From NCBI RefSeq assembly GCF_019175385.1, contig NC_083346.1, positions 83,652,543 to 83,716,542 on the forward strand: a stretch of DNA of 64,000 nucleotides, in the 5' to 3' direction. The notes under the pieces are model-generated. The model saw only the letters and a program-made list of their open reading frames with translations. It searched no databases and was not told the DNA's origin. Origin of the DNA: Lycium barbarum. Its lineage: Eukaryota > Streptophyta > Magnoliopsida > Solanales > Solanaceae. Positions 23,619 through 36,108 of this stretch are shown here, piece after piece. Every line of letters begins with the position of its first letter. The first letter of the stretch is position 1. A program made the position numbers and the translations under genes.

Positions 23619-26125
23619 TGTTACACCTCGGAAAATCTTCCGTTGGTACGCAAGCGAAGGAACTAGTGATTAGTGCGAGGGTACGATGTTCCATGAGTAA
23701 GGGATAACGTTTGGTGACCCTAAGCGAGAGTTCGAAGGCATCTGATGCAAGGCGAGAAAGTTGGCTAAGATAAGGCGATGTATGATGTGAGCAATGCATG
23801 TGAATGGATGAGCATGATTAGAACGAAGAGTCGAGAGATGTGAAAAATTGCAAGTTTGCAAACTGGCCAGTTGGTCGTAAAGTGAAATACGGACCGTAAA
23901 ATGGTATACGGTCCGTAAACTGGCCAGTCGTATTTTGGCATTCAAAACTTCAACTTTCTGCCAATTGATCAAATGGTAAAATACGACCTGGAATACGGAT
24001 CGTAAAGTGATTTACGGCCCGTAAACCATGGTCGTAAATGACCATGTTGCAGCCTGAGTTTCTGGTTCTATTATGGTTAAATACGACCACGAAGGACGGT
24101 CCGTAAACTGGAATACGGACCGTAAACCATATTTACGACCACTGTGCACTTCAAAATCAGATTTTCAAGTCATTAAATAAGGGGACCAAGGCTTATTTTA
24201 TTTCACTTATGCATCACACCCCTTCTCTCTAAAACATCTCTCTACATTTATTATACAAGTTTCCAAGGATTATTAGTCATCAACAACATAAAACAAGTAA
24301 ATCAAGAGTAAGGAAATCATCAAAGATCATCCAAGGTCAAGAAATCCAAATGGAGATAAACTAGGGTTTTGCTCAAAGTGGAGTATTATCAACTAAGGCT
24401 CGTTCCTACAACATCTAAGGTAAGATTCATGATATTTGTACGTTGTTTAAGATATTGGAGAGTTGAAATACATGGATTGTAGAAAAATATGGTAAAATGG
24501 GTCATGAATGTTGAATAGTACCATTTAGAGAATTAGTCAGAATCAAATCATGATTGTTGTTATATTGTGACATGAATGGGTTATAAATGACGTTGAAAGA
24601 CCATGAAATAGATATTGTATGTGAATGGACGAAATCATGTGTTATAGCCATAGATATGGGCAAATGAAAGTAAATTGAGAAATGTGGCTAATGTGAATGA
24701 CTAATGGTCATTGTTATGATATTGTGAATGTATTGTTGACATTTGAGAGTTGAATCACGATATGGACAAACGTTGTATGAATAAAGGAGATATTGTCCGA
24801 TTTTCTCTAGCTTTAGCCATGTGTGCTAGTTATCGATTCTAATGATAGCATGACCTTAATGAAGGTAGAAACGTGAGCATCAGAGGAGTACGTGCAAGTG
24901 TATAATACTTCAACGAAAAAGTATGTAAGGCTAACCCTTCTTTCATAAGGCATGGTTCTTTGGCCAATCATTTACCCTTCTATGAGCTCATGATGTGCTC
25001 CATATGATTCTATTCTCAAAAGATACTGAGCCTGCGATCCTTGATGCGTACTACGTTCCTCACACGACGAGTAAGCCTATAATGCAGACGTAACGATAAT
25101 AATGATAATAATAATGATGCTAAAGGTGCCTATGGGCTATTATACTTATGTGTGCCTATGAAGGCCTATAACGAAGCCCCGAGCTTATAACGCCGGGTAG
25201 AATATATGTATATGTATGTATATGATTACGTAACGCGCGCGCACATCTGCAGATGGTACGGATAACCCTGATGCCTTGGTAGGGCCAGGTAGATATAACC
25301 TTGAGCCTTGGTTGGCCAAGTATGTATGAAACACCGAACCTTCATGGTCGGGTATGCTATGTATATCATTATATATGTGTATATGCTATGCAAATGACAT
25401 CATTAAGAGTACGACTATATTATGTATATGAGATGTAAATGATTATGAGGGTAATTAAGTACGGATATGGATGTATGTATGCGGATACGCAATAGGAACG
25501 GAATGTCTCTATGGAAAGTAAGTAAGTGTCATGATGATGATATTATTGTCTCCCCTCCTATGCTACTTCACATGTTGTTCATTATGCTTCTATATCAATG
25601 TTGATCATGCTTTACATACTCAGTACATTCTTCGTACTGACGTCCTTTTATTTGTGGATGCTGCGTCATGCCCGCAGGTGCACAGGGAGACGGACTTGAT
25701 CCATAGCTGCTTTCTTAGAGATTTCATAGCAAAGCTCCAATTCATTCGGAGCCATAGTTTTTGAGTACTTATTCTTTTGTGTATATAATTATGGGCATAG
25801 CGGGGTCCTGTCCCGCTCATGTGATATGCTATACTCTTCTTAGAGGCTCGTAGTCACGTGTATATGGTTAGATATGTCTGGCCTTGTTGGCCCGTGTTTT
25901 GTATATTATTTTGTCGGCCACGTCGGCCCACGTACATTTGATGTGGCATAAATGCCTATGATGTTATATAGGAAATGTTGTCGCCCAAATGGGACTAGTA
26001 TGATTGATGACTAGAATGCATGATTTGATTTATGGCTCACCTAGACGTTATGTGAAAGTATGTTAAAGGGGTGCCCAGGTGGGGTAGCCCCGGGTGCTCG
26101 TCGCGGCCCTAGTCGGGTCGTGACA
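23619..26125 (+). repeat. C 5' LTR
   Basis: 2507 bp. It contains the palindrome cluster at 23886-24130, a CATTAAATAAGGGG block (about 24168) followed by a CT-rich stretch that looks like a transcription-start region, a donor-like site at 24417-24424 and a two-unit tandem repeat at 25261-25322. Confidence 0.94.
23886..24130. promoter_or_regulatory. Cluster of TACGG(A/T)CCGTA-type palindromes in C LTR
   Basis: Exact or near copies of ATACGGACCGTAAA and its reverse occur about six times within 250 bp, interspersed with TACGACC half-copies, upstream of the probable transcription start. Equivalent clusters occur in the A, B, D and E LTRs. A role in transcription is inferred from position only. 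Confidence 0.6.
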
Positions 26126-26333
26126 AAAGTGGTATCAGAGCAGTTCAGTCCTAGGGTGTGTCTACGAGCCGTGCCTAGTAGAGTCTTGCTTATAGGTGTG
26201 TTGCGCGCCACACTTATAAACAAGAAGCTGCGGACATTTTAGGAATGATTGACCTTCTTTCTTCATAAGAATCGTGCGATAGAGCTATGATATAAGAAAT
26301 TCTTGTTCATTAATCGTGTGTTGTGTATTTCAG
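24420..26333 (+). promoter_or_regulatory. Possible leader intron of C: donor in LTR, acceptor before gag
   Basis: Donor ACATCTAAG|GTAAGAT (GT at 24420-24421) and acceptor TTGTGTATTTCAG (AG at 26332-26333) end three bases before the gag ATG. A has the same pair (387 and 4862-4863) and B a similar pair (16721 and 18743-18744). D keeps the donor (43100, minus) but its acceptor text has become GTATGTAAG. Splicing would remove most of the LTR remainder and the primer site from a gag mRNA. This is inferred from consensus alone. Confidence 0.5.
26130..26142 (+). promoter_or_regulatory. Primer binding site of C
   Basis: TGGTATCAGAGCA, four bases downstream of the LTR end, tRNA-iMet type. Confidence 0.9.
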
Positions 26334-26335
26334 AG

Positions 26336-27650
26336 ATGCCTAAAAAGAGAAAGGCCACAGCATCACAAAAGGGCAAGACGGTGGCAGAAAAGCGGGCTGA
26401 AAGAGCACCGCCACCGGTAGTAGAGGCAAGTGAGTCTCAGAGTGCGGCTCAATCTCAGTCCTCCCAAACAGTACCTATTTCTGACGAGCGTGAGGGAGCC
26501 TCAGCCCTAGCTCCAGCACCTCCAACTCCTCCACCGGATGCTTCTGGCCAAGATGTAAAAGAGGCCATTAATTTGTTGACTCAATTGGTTGCGGCCCAGA
26601 CTCAGAGGCAAAGTTCAGGGCATGGTGATAGGGCTGTTAGTGCAACGGCCCGTGATTTCATTACTTTAAACCCTCCGGAATTTTTCGGGTCAAAGCCGGA
26701 GGAGGATCCCCAGGATTTCATGGATGGTATGCTAAGGACTCTTCGGTTGATACATGCTTCGGACACCAAGTCGGTGGAGTTAGCGTCATATAGATTGAGA
26801 GATGTCTCGATCCAGTGGTATACGGTATGGATGGCTTCACGGGGGGCCAATGCACCTCTCCCGGTATGGCAAGAGTTTATTGATGCTTTTCTCCGTCATT
26901 ATATGCCTCCTAAAGTTCGGCGAGCTAGGGCCGATAAATTCTTGAACTTGAGGCAAGGTAGTATGAGTGCCTTAGAGTATAGCCTCCGCTTCAATTCCTT
27001 AGCCAGGTATGCTTCAGCCATGGTAGCGGATATGGGTGACCGGGTACACCGATTTGTGAAAGGCCTAGGGTCACACTTGATGGATAGATGCTTGACTGCG
27101 TCCCTTCAGGACGATATGGATATTGCACGCATTCAGGCCCATGCTCAGAACTTAGAAGAAAGCCTGCAGCAGTAGAGAAGTGAACGTGAGCAGGATAGGG
27201 GCCATAGGAAGAGGACCAGATCGTCGGGTTCGACGAGCGAGTTTAGAGGTGGGCACAGGCAGAATTTCCCTAGACATTCAGGCTATTCTATGACCAGTGC
27301 ACCTCCACGATTTTCAGGCCAGAGATTTGATAAATCTACTCGTTCGGAGCCGAGTCAGAGTTTTTCAGGGTCTTAGTTTAGGGGTGATTCGGGTCAGGCA
27401 AGGCCACCCGTACCACGATGTTCCCAGTGTGAGAAGTTGCATTGGGGTCAATGCCGATCAGGTTCAGACGTTTGCTATTCATGTGGTCGGCCAGGCCATA
27501 TTATGTGTGATTGCCCCTCAGTTCATGGTAGAGGTGGGACCCAGCCATCAGGGTCGGTAGCCGGATCTTCAGCATCTGTACGCCCTACGGGGCCAGGTTC
27601 ACATGCGCCAGTTGGCCATGGTAGAGGCAGAGGGAGAGCTCCCAGTTCTA
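26336..27650 (+). pseudogene. C gag (near-intact, two stops)
   Basis: Starts MPKKRKATASQKGKTV right after the AG acceptor-like site. It is open for 280 codons through the Gag core (NPPEFFGSKPEEDPQDF, LRLIHASDTKSVELAS, MSALEYSLRFNSLARYA). A TAG at 27173 replaces a Gln codon in a CAG run, and a second TAG near 27374 again replaces CAG. The zinc knuckle CYSCGRPGHIMCDC is at about 27473-27514. It has a basic Lys/Arg-rich N-terminus and a Pro/Ser linker. The longer in-frame start at 26303 would read through the acceptor and is not used by the relatives. Confidence 0.9.
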
Positions 27651-30600
27651 GCGGTCCTCAGCACCGTATTCATGCTTTGTCTGGACGCCAAGATCTCGAG
27701 TCTTCTCCTGACGTGGTCACAGGTATATTATCAGTATTCTCTCATGATGTATATGCTTTGATTGATCCGGGCTCCACATTGTCTTATGTTACTCCATATA
27801 TCGCGGGTCGATGTAAAGTCGAGCCGAAGTCGATCAAACCTTTTGAGGTGTCTACACCCGTGGGTGAATCGGTGATAGTTAGTCGAGTGTATAGAGATTG
27901 TATAATTGTGATTTGTGATCGTCGCACAATGATTGACTTGCATGAGTTAAAAATGGTAGATTTTGATGTTATTATGGGCATGGATTGGTTGACTTCTTGT
28001 TATGCCAATGTTGATTGCCGAATGAAAATGGTTCGTTTCCAATTTCCGGGAGAACCAGTTCTAGAATGGAAAGAGAATACGGCATCACCAAAAGGTAGGT
28101 TTATTTCCTACCTAAAGGCAAGGAAAATGATCACAAAAGGTTGTATTTATCATCTAGTTCGGGTTCAAGATGTAGAAGTTGAATCGCCAGCTCTTCAGTC
28201 AGTTCCGGTAGTGAATGAATTCCCAGATGTATTCCCGGAATAGCTCCCAGGCCATCCTCCCGAGCGGGAGATTGATTTTTCTATTGATGTGTTGCCGAGC
28301 ACGAAGCCTATATCTATTCCTCCTTATAGAATGCCCCCCGCAGAATTGAAAGAGTTGAAGGAGCAATTGAAAGACTTGCTTGATAAGGGCTTCAGAAGGC
28401 CTAGTTCATCCCTGTGGGGAGCACCCGTGTTATTCGTCCGGAAGAAAGATGGTTCCTTGAGAATGTGCATTGACTATCGGAAATTGAATAAGGTGACGAT
28501 TAAGAATAAATATCCTCTCCCGAGGATTGATGACTTATTTGATCAATTGCAAGGTGCCAAATGGTTTTCAAAGATTGATTTGAGGTCCGGGTATCATCAA
28601 GTGAGAGTTAGGGAAAAAGATATCCCTAAGACAGCTTTTAGAACAAGATATGGTCATTTTGAATTCCGGGTAATGTCATTTAGGCTAACTAATGCGCCAG
28701 CGGTATTTATGGATTTGATGAATAATGTGTTCAGACCCTTCCTGGATTTATTTCTGATTGTATTCATTGACGATATCTTGGTGTATTCTAGATCTGAGGC
28801 AGAACACGCGGATCATTTGCGTACTGTCCTCGGAATTCTTTGAACTCGAGAGTTATTTGCAAAGTTTTCCAAATGCGAGTTTTGGTTGAACTCAGTTGCT
28901 TTTGTGGGGCATATTGTTGCAGCCGATGGTATTCGAGTGGATAGTCAAAAGATTGAGGCCGTGAAGACTTGGCCAAGGCCCATAACTCCAACGGAGGTTC
29001 GTAGCTTTCTGGGCTTAGCAGGTTATTACAGGAGGTTCGTTGAAGGTTTTTCTTCTATTTCTGCACCACTCAAAAAGTTGAACCAGAAATCGGCAAGGTT
29101 TAAATGGACAGATGCTTGCGAACGTAGTTTCCAAGAGTTAAAGGGTAGATTGACTTCTGCCCCAGTCTTGACACTTCCAGAGGGATTGGAAGGATACGTT
29201 GTTTATTGTGATGCTTCAGGTGTTGGGCTAGGCTGTGTATTGATGCAGCATGGTAAAGTGATTGCGTATGCTTCAAGGCAATTGCTGAAACATGAACAGA
29301 AGTATCCTACCCATGATCTAGAATTGGCCGCGGTGGTTCATCCATTAAAGATATGGAGACATTATTTATATGGTGTCCACGTGGATATTTACACAGATCA
29401 TAAGAGTCTTCAATACATCTTCAAGCAGAGCGAGTTGAATTTGCGGCAACGCCGATGGCTAGAGTTGCTAAAAGACTATGATGTGGATATTTTGCACCAC
29501 CCCGGAAGGGCAAATGTTGTGGCTGATGCTCTTAGCCGTAGGTCGATGGGAAGTCTAAGTGACGTACGACTAGAGAAGAGGGAAATAGCCCGTGAGCTCC
29601 AGCAGTTAGCTAACCTAGGAGTCCGAGTAGTGGATTCAGGTCGCAGCGAAGCTACTATTCAGAATTCTGCAGTCTCGTCGCTAGTAGCAGAGGTGAAGGA
29701 GCGACAATATGAGGATCCTATGCTAATGCATTACAGAGATACGCTCCCTCAGAAAGAGGAGTCATCATTTGATTTTTGAGGAGACGGGGTTCTCCGATGC
29801 CGAGGCAGATTATGTATCCCTGATGTGGCAAGTTTACGCCACCAGATTTTGAGACAAGCTCATTGCTCTCGTTATTTTGTTCACCCCGGAGCGACGAAAA
29901 AGTATCATGATCTTAAGTCCATATACTGGTGGAATGGAATGAAGAAGGATATAGCGGAATTCGTAGCTCAATGTCCAAATTGTCAACAAGTGAAAATCGA
30001 GCACCAAAAGTCGGGTGGATTGTTGCTAGCTATAGAAATCCCGACTTGGAAGTGGGATGTGATTAACGTGGACTTCATTTAAGGCTTACCCCATTCTCGA
30101 CGTAAGTATGATTCCATATGAGTGATTGTGGATAGACTCACAAAGTCAGCTCATTTCTTACCGGTCAGAACGACCTATGTGGCAGAAGATTATGCAAGGC
30201 TTTACCTTAAAGAGATAGTGAGACTCCATGGCGTTCCGGTATCTATTATCTCCGATAGAGGGCCTCAGTTTACGACTAACTTTTGGAAGTCCTTCCAAGA
30301 AGGTCTAGGGACCCAGGTGCGTCTTAGCACGGCCTTTCATCCGCAGACCGATGGGCAAGCTGAATGTATTATTCAGACTCTCGAAGATATGTTACGGGCA
30401 TGTATGATAGATTTTAGAGGTAGTTGGGATGATCATTTGCCACTCATTGAATTTGCTTACAATAACAGTTATCATTCTAGCATCCAGATGGCACCGTATG
30501 AGGCTTTATATGGGCGAAAATGTAGATCCCCAATTAGGTGGTTTGAAGCAGGAGAGGCTCAGTTGATAGGGCCAGACTTGGTTCAACAAGCTATAGAGAA

Positions 30601-31076
30601 ATTCAAGCTCATACAAGAGCGACTGTTAGCGGCTCAAAGTCGTCAGAAGTCCTATGCGGATAATCGTCGAAGAGACTTGGAGTTTGAAGTGAAAGATTGG
30701 GTATTTTTTAGAGTGTCACCGATTAAGGGTGTCATGAGATTTGGCAAAAAGGGGAAGCTTAGTCCGGTATATTGGGCCTTATGAGATTGTGCGCAAGATA
30801 GGCAAGGTGGCCTATGAGTTAGATCTACCTCCCGAATTGGAGTCAGTCCATCCAGTTTTTCATGTCTCGATGCTCCGGAAATGTATTGGAGATCCCACTA
30901 GGATCGTCCCGGTAAATGATGTTCAAGTGACAGAAAAGCTATCTTACGAAGAGGTACCCATTGCCATATTAGATAGGCAAGTACGGAGGCTTAGAAACAA
31001 AGAGATGACGTGGGAAGCAGAAGAAAGTATGCGATCCAGATACCCACATTTATTTCAGCCATTGGAAGAATTCTAA
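27651..31076 (+). pseudogene. C pol: protease-RT-RNase H-integrase-chromodomain (broken)
   Basis: Domains in order: protease (ALIDPGSTLSY near 27753, MGMDWL near 27979); RT ([18 protein letters not shown] block at 28570, FIDDILVY near 28765); RNase H ([10 protein letters not shown] near 29206, [10 protein letters not shown] near 29394); integrase HHCC finger (HCSRYF to CPNCQQVK, 29850-29990); DDE core (VDFI 30070, SDRG 30251, QTDGQAE 30345); and a C-terminal chromodomain to 31076. Stops: TAG near 28241, TGA 28841, TGA 29777, TAA 30080, TGA near 30119. There is a 1-base loss near 30762. The chromodomain lacks 15 codons between LRNKE and MTWEAEESM compared with A, B and D. Confidence 0.92.
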
Positions 31077-31267
31077 GACGAGATGTCAAGATCATAAGGT
31101 ATGTATGTTTTTCCTTTTGTGTTTTGGGGTCGTGTGTGGCCAAATTTTTTATGCCATTGTGTTGTGGCCCTGTGAGGCATCGATATTATGAGTTGTTGTA
31201 GCAGGATGGTAGTGCCATATTATAGGGAAAACTCTGGCAAAATTTTTATAGAATCCCCGAAGACTAA

Positions 31268-31303
31268 AACATTCGAGGACGAATGTTCTTAAGGGGGGAA
31301 GAA
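31268..31303 (+). promoter_or_regulatory. C purine-tract inverted repeat and polypurine tract
   Basis: AACATTCGAGGACGAATGTT at 31268-31287, then CTTAAGGGGGGAAGAA directly before the 3' LTR. Confidence 0.9.
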
Positions 31304-33224
31304 TGTTACACCTTGGAAAATCTTCCGTTGGTACGCAAGCAAAGGAACTAGTGATGAGTGCGAGGGTACGATGTTCCATGAGTAAGGGATGACGTTTGGT
31401 GACCATAAGCGAGAGTTCGAAGGCATCCGATGTAAGGCGAGAAAGTTGACTAAGATAAGGCGATGTATGATGTGAGCAATGGATGTGAATGGATGAGGAT
31501 GATTAGAACGAAGAGTCGAGAGATGTGAAAAATTGCAGGTTTGCAAACTGGCCAGTTGGTCGTAAAGTGAAATACGGACCGTAAAATATGGTAAAATGGG
31601 TCATGAATGTTGAATAGTACCATTTAGAGAATTAGTCGGAATCAAATCATGATTGTTGTTATATTGTGACATGAATGGGTTATAAATGACGTTGAAAGAC
31701 CATGAAATAGATATTGTATGTGAATGGACGAAATCATGTGTTATAGCCATAGATATGGGCAAATGAAAGTAAATTGAGAAATGTGGCTAATGTGAATGAC
31801 TAATGGCCATTATTATGATATTGTGAATGTATTGTAGACATTTGGGAGTTGAATCACGATATGGACAAACGTTGTATGAATAAAGGAGATGTTGTCCGAT
31901 TTTCTCTAGCTTTAGTCATGTGTGCTAGTTATCGATTCTAATGATAGCATGACCTTAATGAAGGTAGAAACGTGAGCATCAGAGGAGTACGTGCAAGTGT
32001 ATAATACTTCAACGAAAAGGTATGTAAGGCTAACCCTTCTTTCATAAGGCATGGTTCTTTGGCCAATCATTTACCCTTCTATGAGCTCATGAAGTGCTCC
32101 ATATGATTCTATTCTCAAAAGCTACTGAGCCTGCGATCCTTGATGCGTACTACGTTCCTCACACGACGAGTAAGCCTATAATGCAGACGTAACGATAATA
32201 ATGATAATAATAATGATGCTAAAGGTGCCTATGGGCTATTATACTTATGTGTGCCTATGAAGGCCTATAATGAAACCCCGAGCTTATAACGCCGGGTAGA
32301 ATATATGTATATGTATGTATATGATTATGTAACGCGCGCGCACATCTGCAGATGGTACGGATAACCCTGATGCCTTGGTAGGGCCAGGTAGATATAACCT
32401 TGAGCCTTGGTTGGCCAAGTATGTATGAAACACCGAACCTTCATGGTCGGGTATGCTATTTATATCAGTATATATGTGTATATGCTATGCAAATGACATC
32501 ATTAAGAGTACGACTATATTATGTATATGAGATGTAAATGATTATGAGGGTAATTAAGTACGGATATGGATATATGTATACGGATACGCAATAGGAACGG
32601 AATGTCTCTATGGAAAGTAAGTAAGTGCCATGATGATGATATTATTGTCTCCCCTCCTATGTTACTTCACATGTTGTTCATTATGCTTCTATATCAATGT
32701 TGATCATGCTTTACATACTCAGTACATTCTTCGTACTAACGTCCTTTTTTTTGTGGACGCTGCGTCATGCCCGCAGGTGCACAGGGACACAGACTTGATC
32801 CATAGCTTCTTTCTCAGAGATTTCATAGCAAAGCTCCAATTCATTCGGAGCCGGAGCTTTTGGGTACTTATTCTTTTGTGTATATAATTATGGGCATAGC
32901 GGGGTCCTGTCCCGCTCATGTGATATGCTATACTCTTCTTAGAGGCTCGTAGTCACATGTATATGGTTAGATATGTCTGGCCTTATTGGCTCGTGTTTTG
33001 TATATTATTTTGTTGGCCACGTCGGCCCACGTACATTTGATGTGGCATAGATTCCTATGATGTTATATAGGAAATGTTATCGCCCAAATGGGTCTAGTAT
33101 GATTGATGACTAGGATGCATGATTTGATTTATGGCTCACCTAGACGTTATGTGAAAGTATGTTAAAGGGGTGCCCAGGTGGGGTAGCGCCGGGTGCTCGT
33201 CGCGGCCCTAGTCGGGTCGTGACA
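31304..33224 (+). repeat. C 3' LTR with 586-bp deletion
   Basis: 1921 bp against 2507 for the 5' copy. The missing block corresponds to 23903-24488 of the 5' LTR. At the join (31583-31587) the 5-base AAAAT present at both ends of the lost block is kept once. The loss removes most of the palindrome cluster and the likely transcription-start region. Confidence 0.93.
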
Positions 33225-34492
33225 AGTAGTATAAACAAAGGAAGTGCTGCCCAATTGTCTCTAGAAATAGTAGTGCGTTCTTATAGTTTATTAACTAACG
33301 TTAGTATGAATCCTCTTTCGAAGGTAGAGACGTGACATTGAAGGAGAATAAGCGAACGCTAGATTACTTAAACGAGAAAGGTATGTGAGGCTTAACTCTT
33401 CTTTCAAAAGGCATGAATCCTTCGAGTTTTCCATAATCCTTCTATAAGATGAAGCTTATGAGTCCTTCTATATATCAAATCACCTATAAGCATGATAATA
33501 ATGACAATGAGCTAGAGTATAGAGATTCAGGAAATTGTGGCACGATGTTCCTACAATGCTAATGATGTTATTATTGTTAACACTCGCCTTATGCTTTATT
33601 TCCTTCAAGGCGAGGCATGATACTCATAAAATGTCCATAATACAATCGGGGGTTCACGACCTTACGTCACCCCGACATATTGTGGTTTCCTTAAAGCCTA
33701 ATGTATGCTCTTAATGCTAATGTATGCTATGACAATAAGATGATGAATAATGCTAACTTGTAATACGACTATGGGATGCATGGAATACCAAGAAATGATA
33801 ACATGATGCTATGGCATGAGATGTGTAATAGTGATGTGTTATGATTGATTTTGTGATGATATGATTCCACCGCGCCTATATGGCCGGGCATGTCACCGCT
33901 AATACGGGCTGCGTATGATTCCACCGCGCCTATATGGCCGGGCATGTCACCGCTAATGCGGGCTGCTATGTTTACGCCGAGCCTAGAGGGCCGGGCATGA
34001 TCACCACTAGTGGGCGGCATATGAGGGTTACCCGGACACGGGTAACAACGCGGATTACGATGTGAGGATATATGCGATGACGTATATGATGATGTATGTG
34101 ATGATGTATGGGATGTGATAGCATGTATACTATGATTATGTAAAATGCGATATATGTGGAGAGTATGTTGTCCATGATATACATTCAGGTTATATGCTTC
34201 TCTCATGATTCCTGATCCCTCTATTATATTTGTTTATTTCATTCCTGCCTTACATACTCAGTACAATATTCGTACTGACGTCCGTTTTCTTTGAACGTTG
34301 TGTTCATACCCACAGGTAGACAGGAAGGAGATGTTGCTCCAGATTCTTAAAGGCTGTTAGCTAACTGAAAGCACCCCATTGTCCTGGAGGTGCCTATGAC
34401 CGGTGTAATAGTGATGTGCTATGATTGATTTTATGATGATATGATTCCACCACGCCTATATGGCCGGGCATGTCACCGCTAATGCGGGCTGC

Positions 34493-36108
34493 TGTCACGA
34501 CCAGTATAGAGGGCCGCGACGAGCACCCGGTGCTAGCCCACCCGGGCGCCCCTTAACTTACACTTATGCTTACATCTAGGTGAGCCATACAATTAAACAT
34601 ATGAATCTATTCGTTCATCATACAAGTCCCATTGGACAACAATGCCTTTATATAATGATTGGCATCAAGGCCACATCAACGTACATGAGCCATCAAGGCT
34701 ATCAAAATGATATACAAAATATAGGCCGACAAGGCCAGACATATCTAACCATATCCACGTGACTACGAGCCTCTAAGAAGAGTATAACATATCACATGAG
34801 CGGGGACAGGACCCCGTTATGCCCATAATTATGTACACAAAAGAATAAGTACCCAAAAGCTATGGCTCCGAATGAAATGGAGCTCTGCTATGTAATCTCT
34901 GAGGAAGCAGCTATGGATCAAGCCTGTCTCCCTGTGCACCTGCGGGCATGACGCAGCGTCCACACAAAAAAGGACGTTAGTACGAAGAATGTACTGAGTA
35001 TGTAAAGCATGATCAACATTGATATAGAAGCATAATGAACAACATGTGAAGTAGCATAGGAGAGGAGACAATAATATCATCATCATGGCACTTACTTACT
35101 TTCCATAGAGACATTCCGTTCCTATTGCGTATCCGCATACATACATCCATATCCGTACTTAATTACCCTCATAATCATTTACATCTCATATACATAATAT
35201 AGTCGTACTCTTAATGATGTCATTTGCATAGCATATACACATATATACTGATATAAATAGCATACCCGACCATGAAGGTTCGGTGTTTCATACATACTTG
35301 GCCAGACATATCTAACCATATCCACGTGACTACAAGTCACTAAGAAGAGTATAACATATCACATGAGCGGGACAGGACCCCGCTATGCCCATAATTATGT
35401 ACACAAAAGAATAAGTACCCAAAAGTTGTGGCTCCGAATGAAATGGAGCTCTACTATGTAATCTCTGAGGAAGCAGCTATGGATCAAGCCTGTCTCCCCG
35501 TGCACCTGCGGGCATGACGCAGCATCCACAAACAAAAGGGACGTCAGTACGAAAAATGTACTGAGTATGTAAAGCATGATCAATATCAATATAGAAGCAT
35601 AAGTAGCAACACAAGAAATAGCATAAAATGGGAGATGGCAATAACATCGTCATATGCACTTACTTGTCTTTCATAGGAACTTTCCATTGCTAATACGTAT
35701 TTGTGTACATACATCATTATCCGTATTCCATAATAGTACCCGTACCATATTTGTGCTCGTATTCGTATACATGCCCTTATTCACATTCATATACATGGTC
35801 GTATCATATTCATATTCACGTCATATACATCAAGCCTGTCTCCCTGGCAGTTTACGGGCCGTATACCACTTTACGGTCCGTATTTCACTTTATGACCAAC
35901 TGGCCAGAATGCAAACCTGCAACTTTTCACATTTCCAAAACCTATAATTATTCATTATGAGAATAACCTATCTCTTATTGCAATTGCCTTCGGAATCTTA
36001 CTTAGGGTCATCAAATGTTATCTCTTACTCATGAAAACATCGGATACTCGTACTCCTCACGAGTCCATTCACTTGGACAACAATGAAGGATTTTTCCGAG
36101 GTGTAACA
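34493..36108 (-). repeat. D 3' LTR, mosaic and shortened
   Basis: 1616 bp against 2528 in the 5' LTR. From 34493 to about 34800-34960 it reads like D's own LTR, then like C's LTR (inverted) up to 35302. At 35303 it restarts with D-type AGACATATCTAACC text that already occurred at 34736. Near 35834 it jumps about 1.5 kb ahead across a ~16-base filler (TCAAGCCTGTCTCCCT) that copies text found at about 35485. Confidence 0.85.

Larger units (their letters stand above)
23619..33224 (+). mobile_element. Element C: full-length Tekay-type Gypsy retrotransposon in B's 3' LTR
   Basis: TGTTACACCTCGG...GGGTCGTGACA, 9606 bp, with perfect TSD AGTAG at 23614-23618 and 33225-33229. It has both LTRs, primer site, gag, the complete domain order of pol, chromodomain and purine tract. 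It is the best preserved of the large elements but still carries at least eight stops or frameshifts, so it cannot make its own proteins. Confidence 0.95.

Noticed and set aside
26303..26335. Upstream Met (MFINRVLCISE) as the gag start in C
   Set aside because: The stretch spans the splice-acceptor-like site, while the relatives align only from MPKKRKA.
26336..31076. Element C as a currently autonomous retrotransposon
   Set aside because: At least two gag stops, several pol stops, a frameshift, a chromodomain deletion and a truncated 3' LTR.
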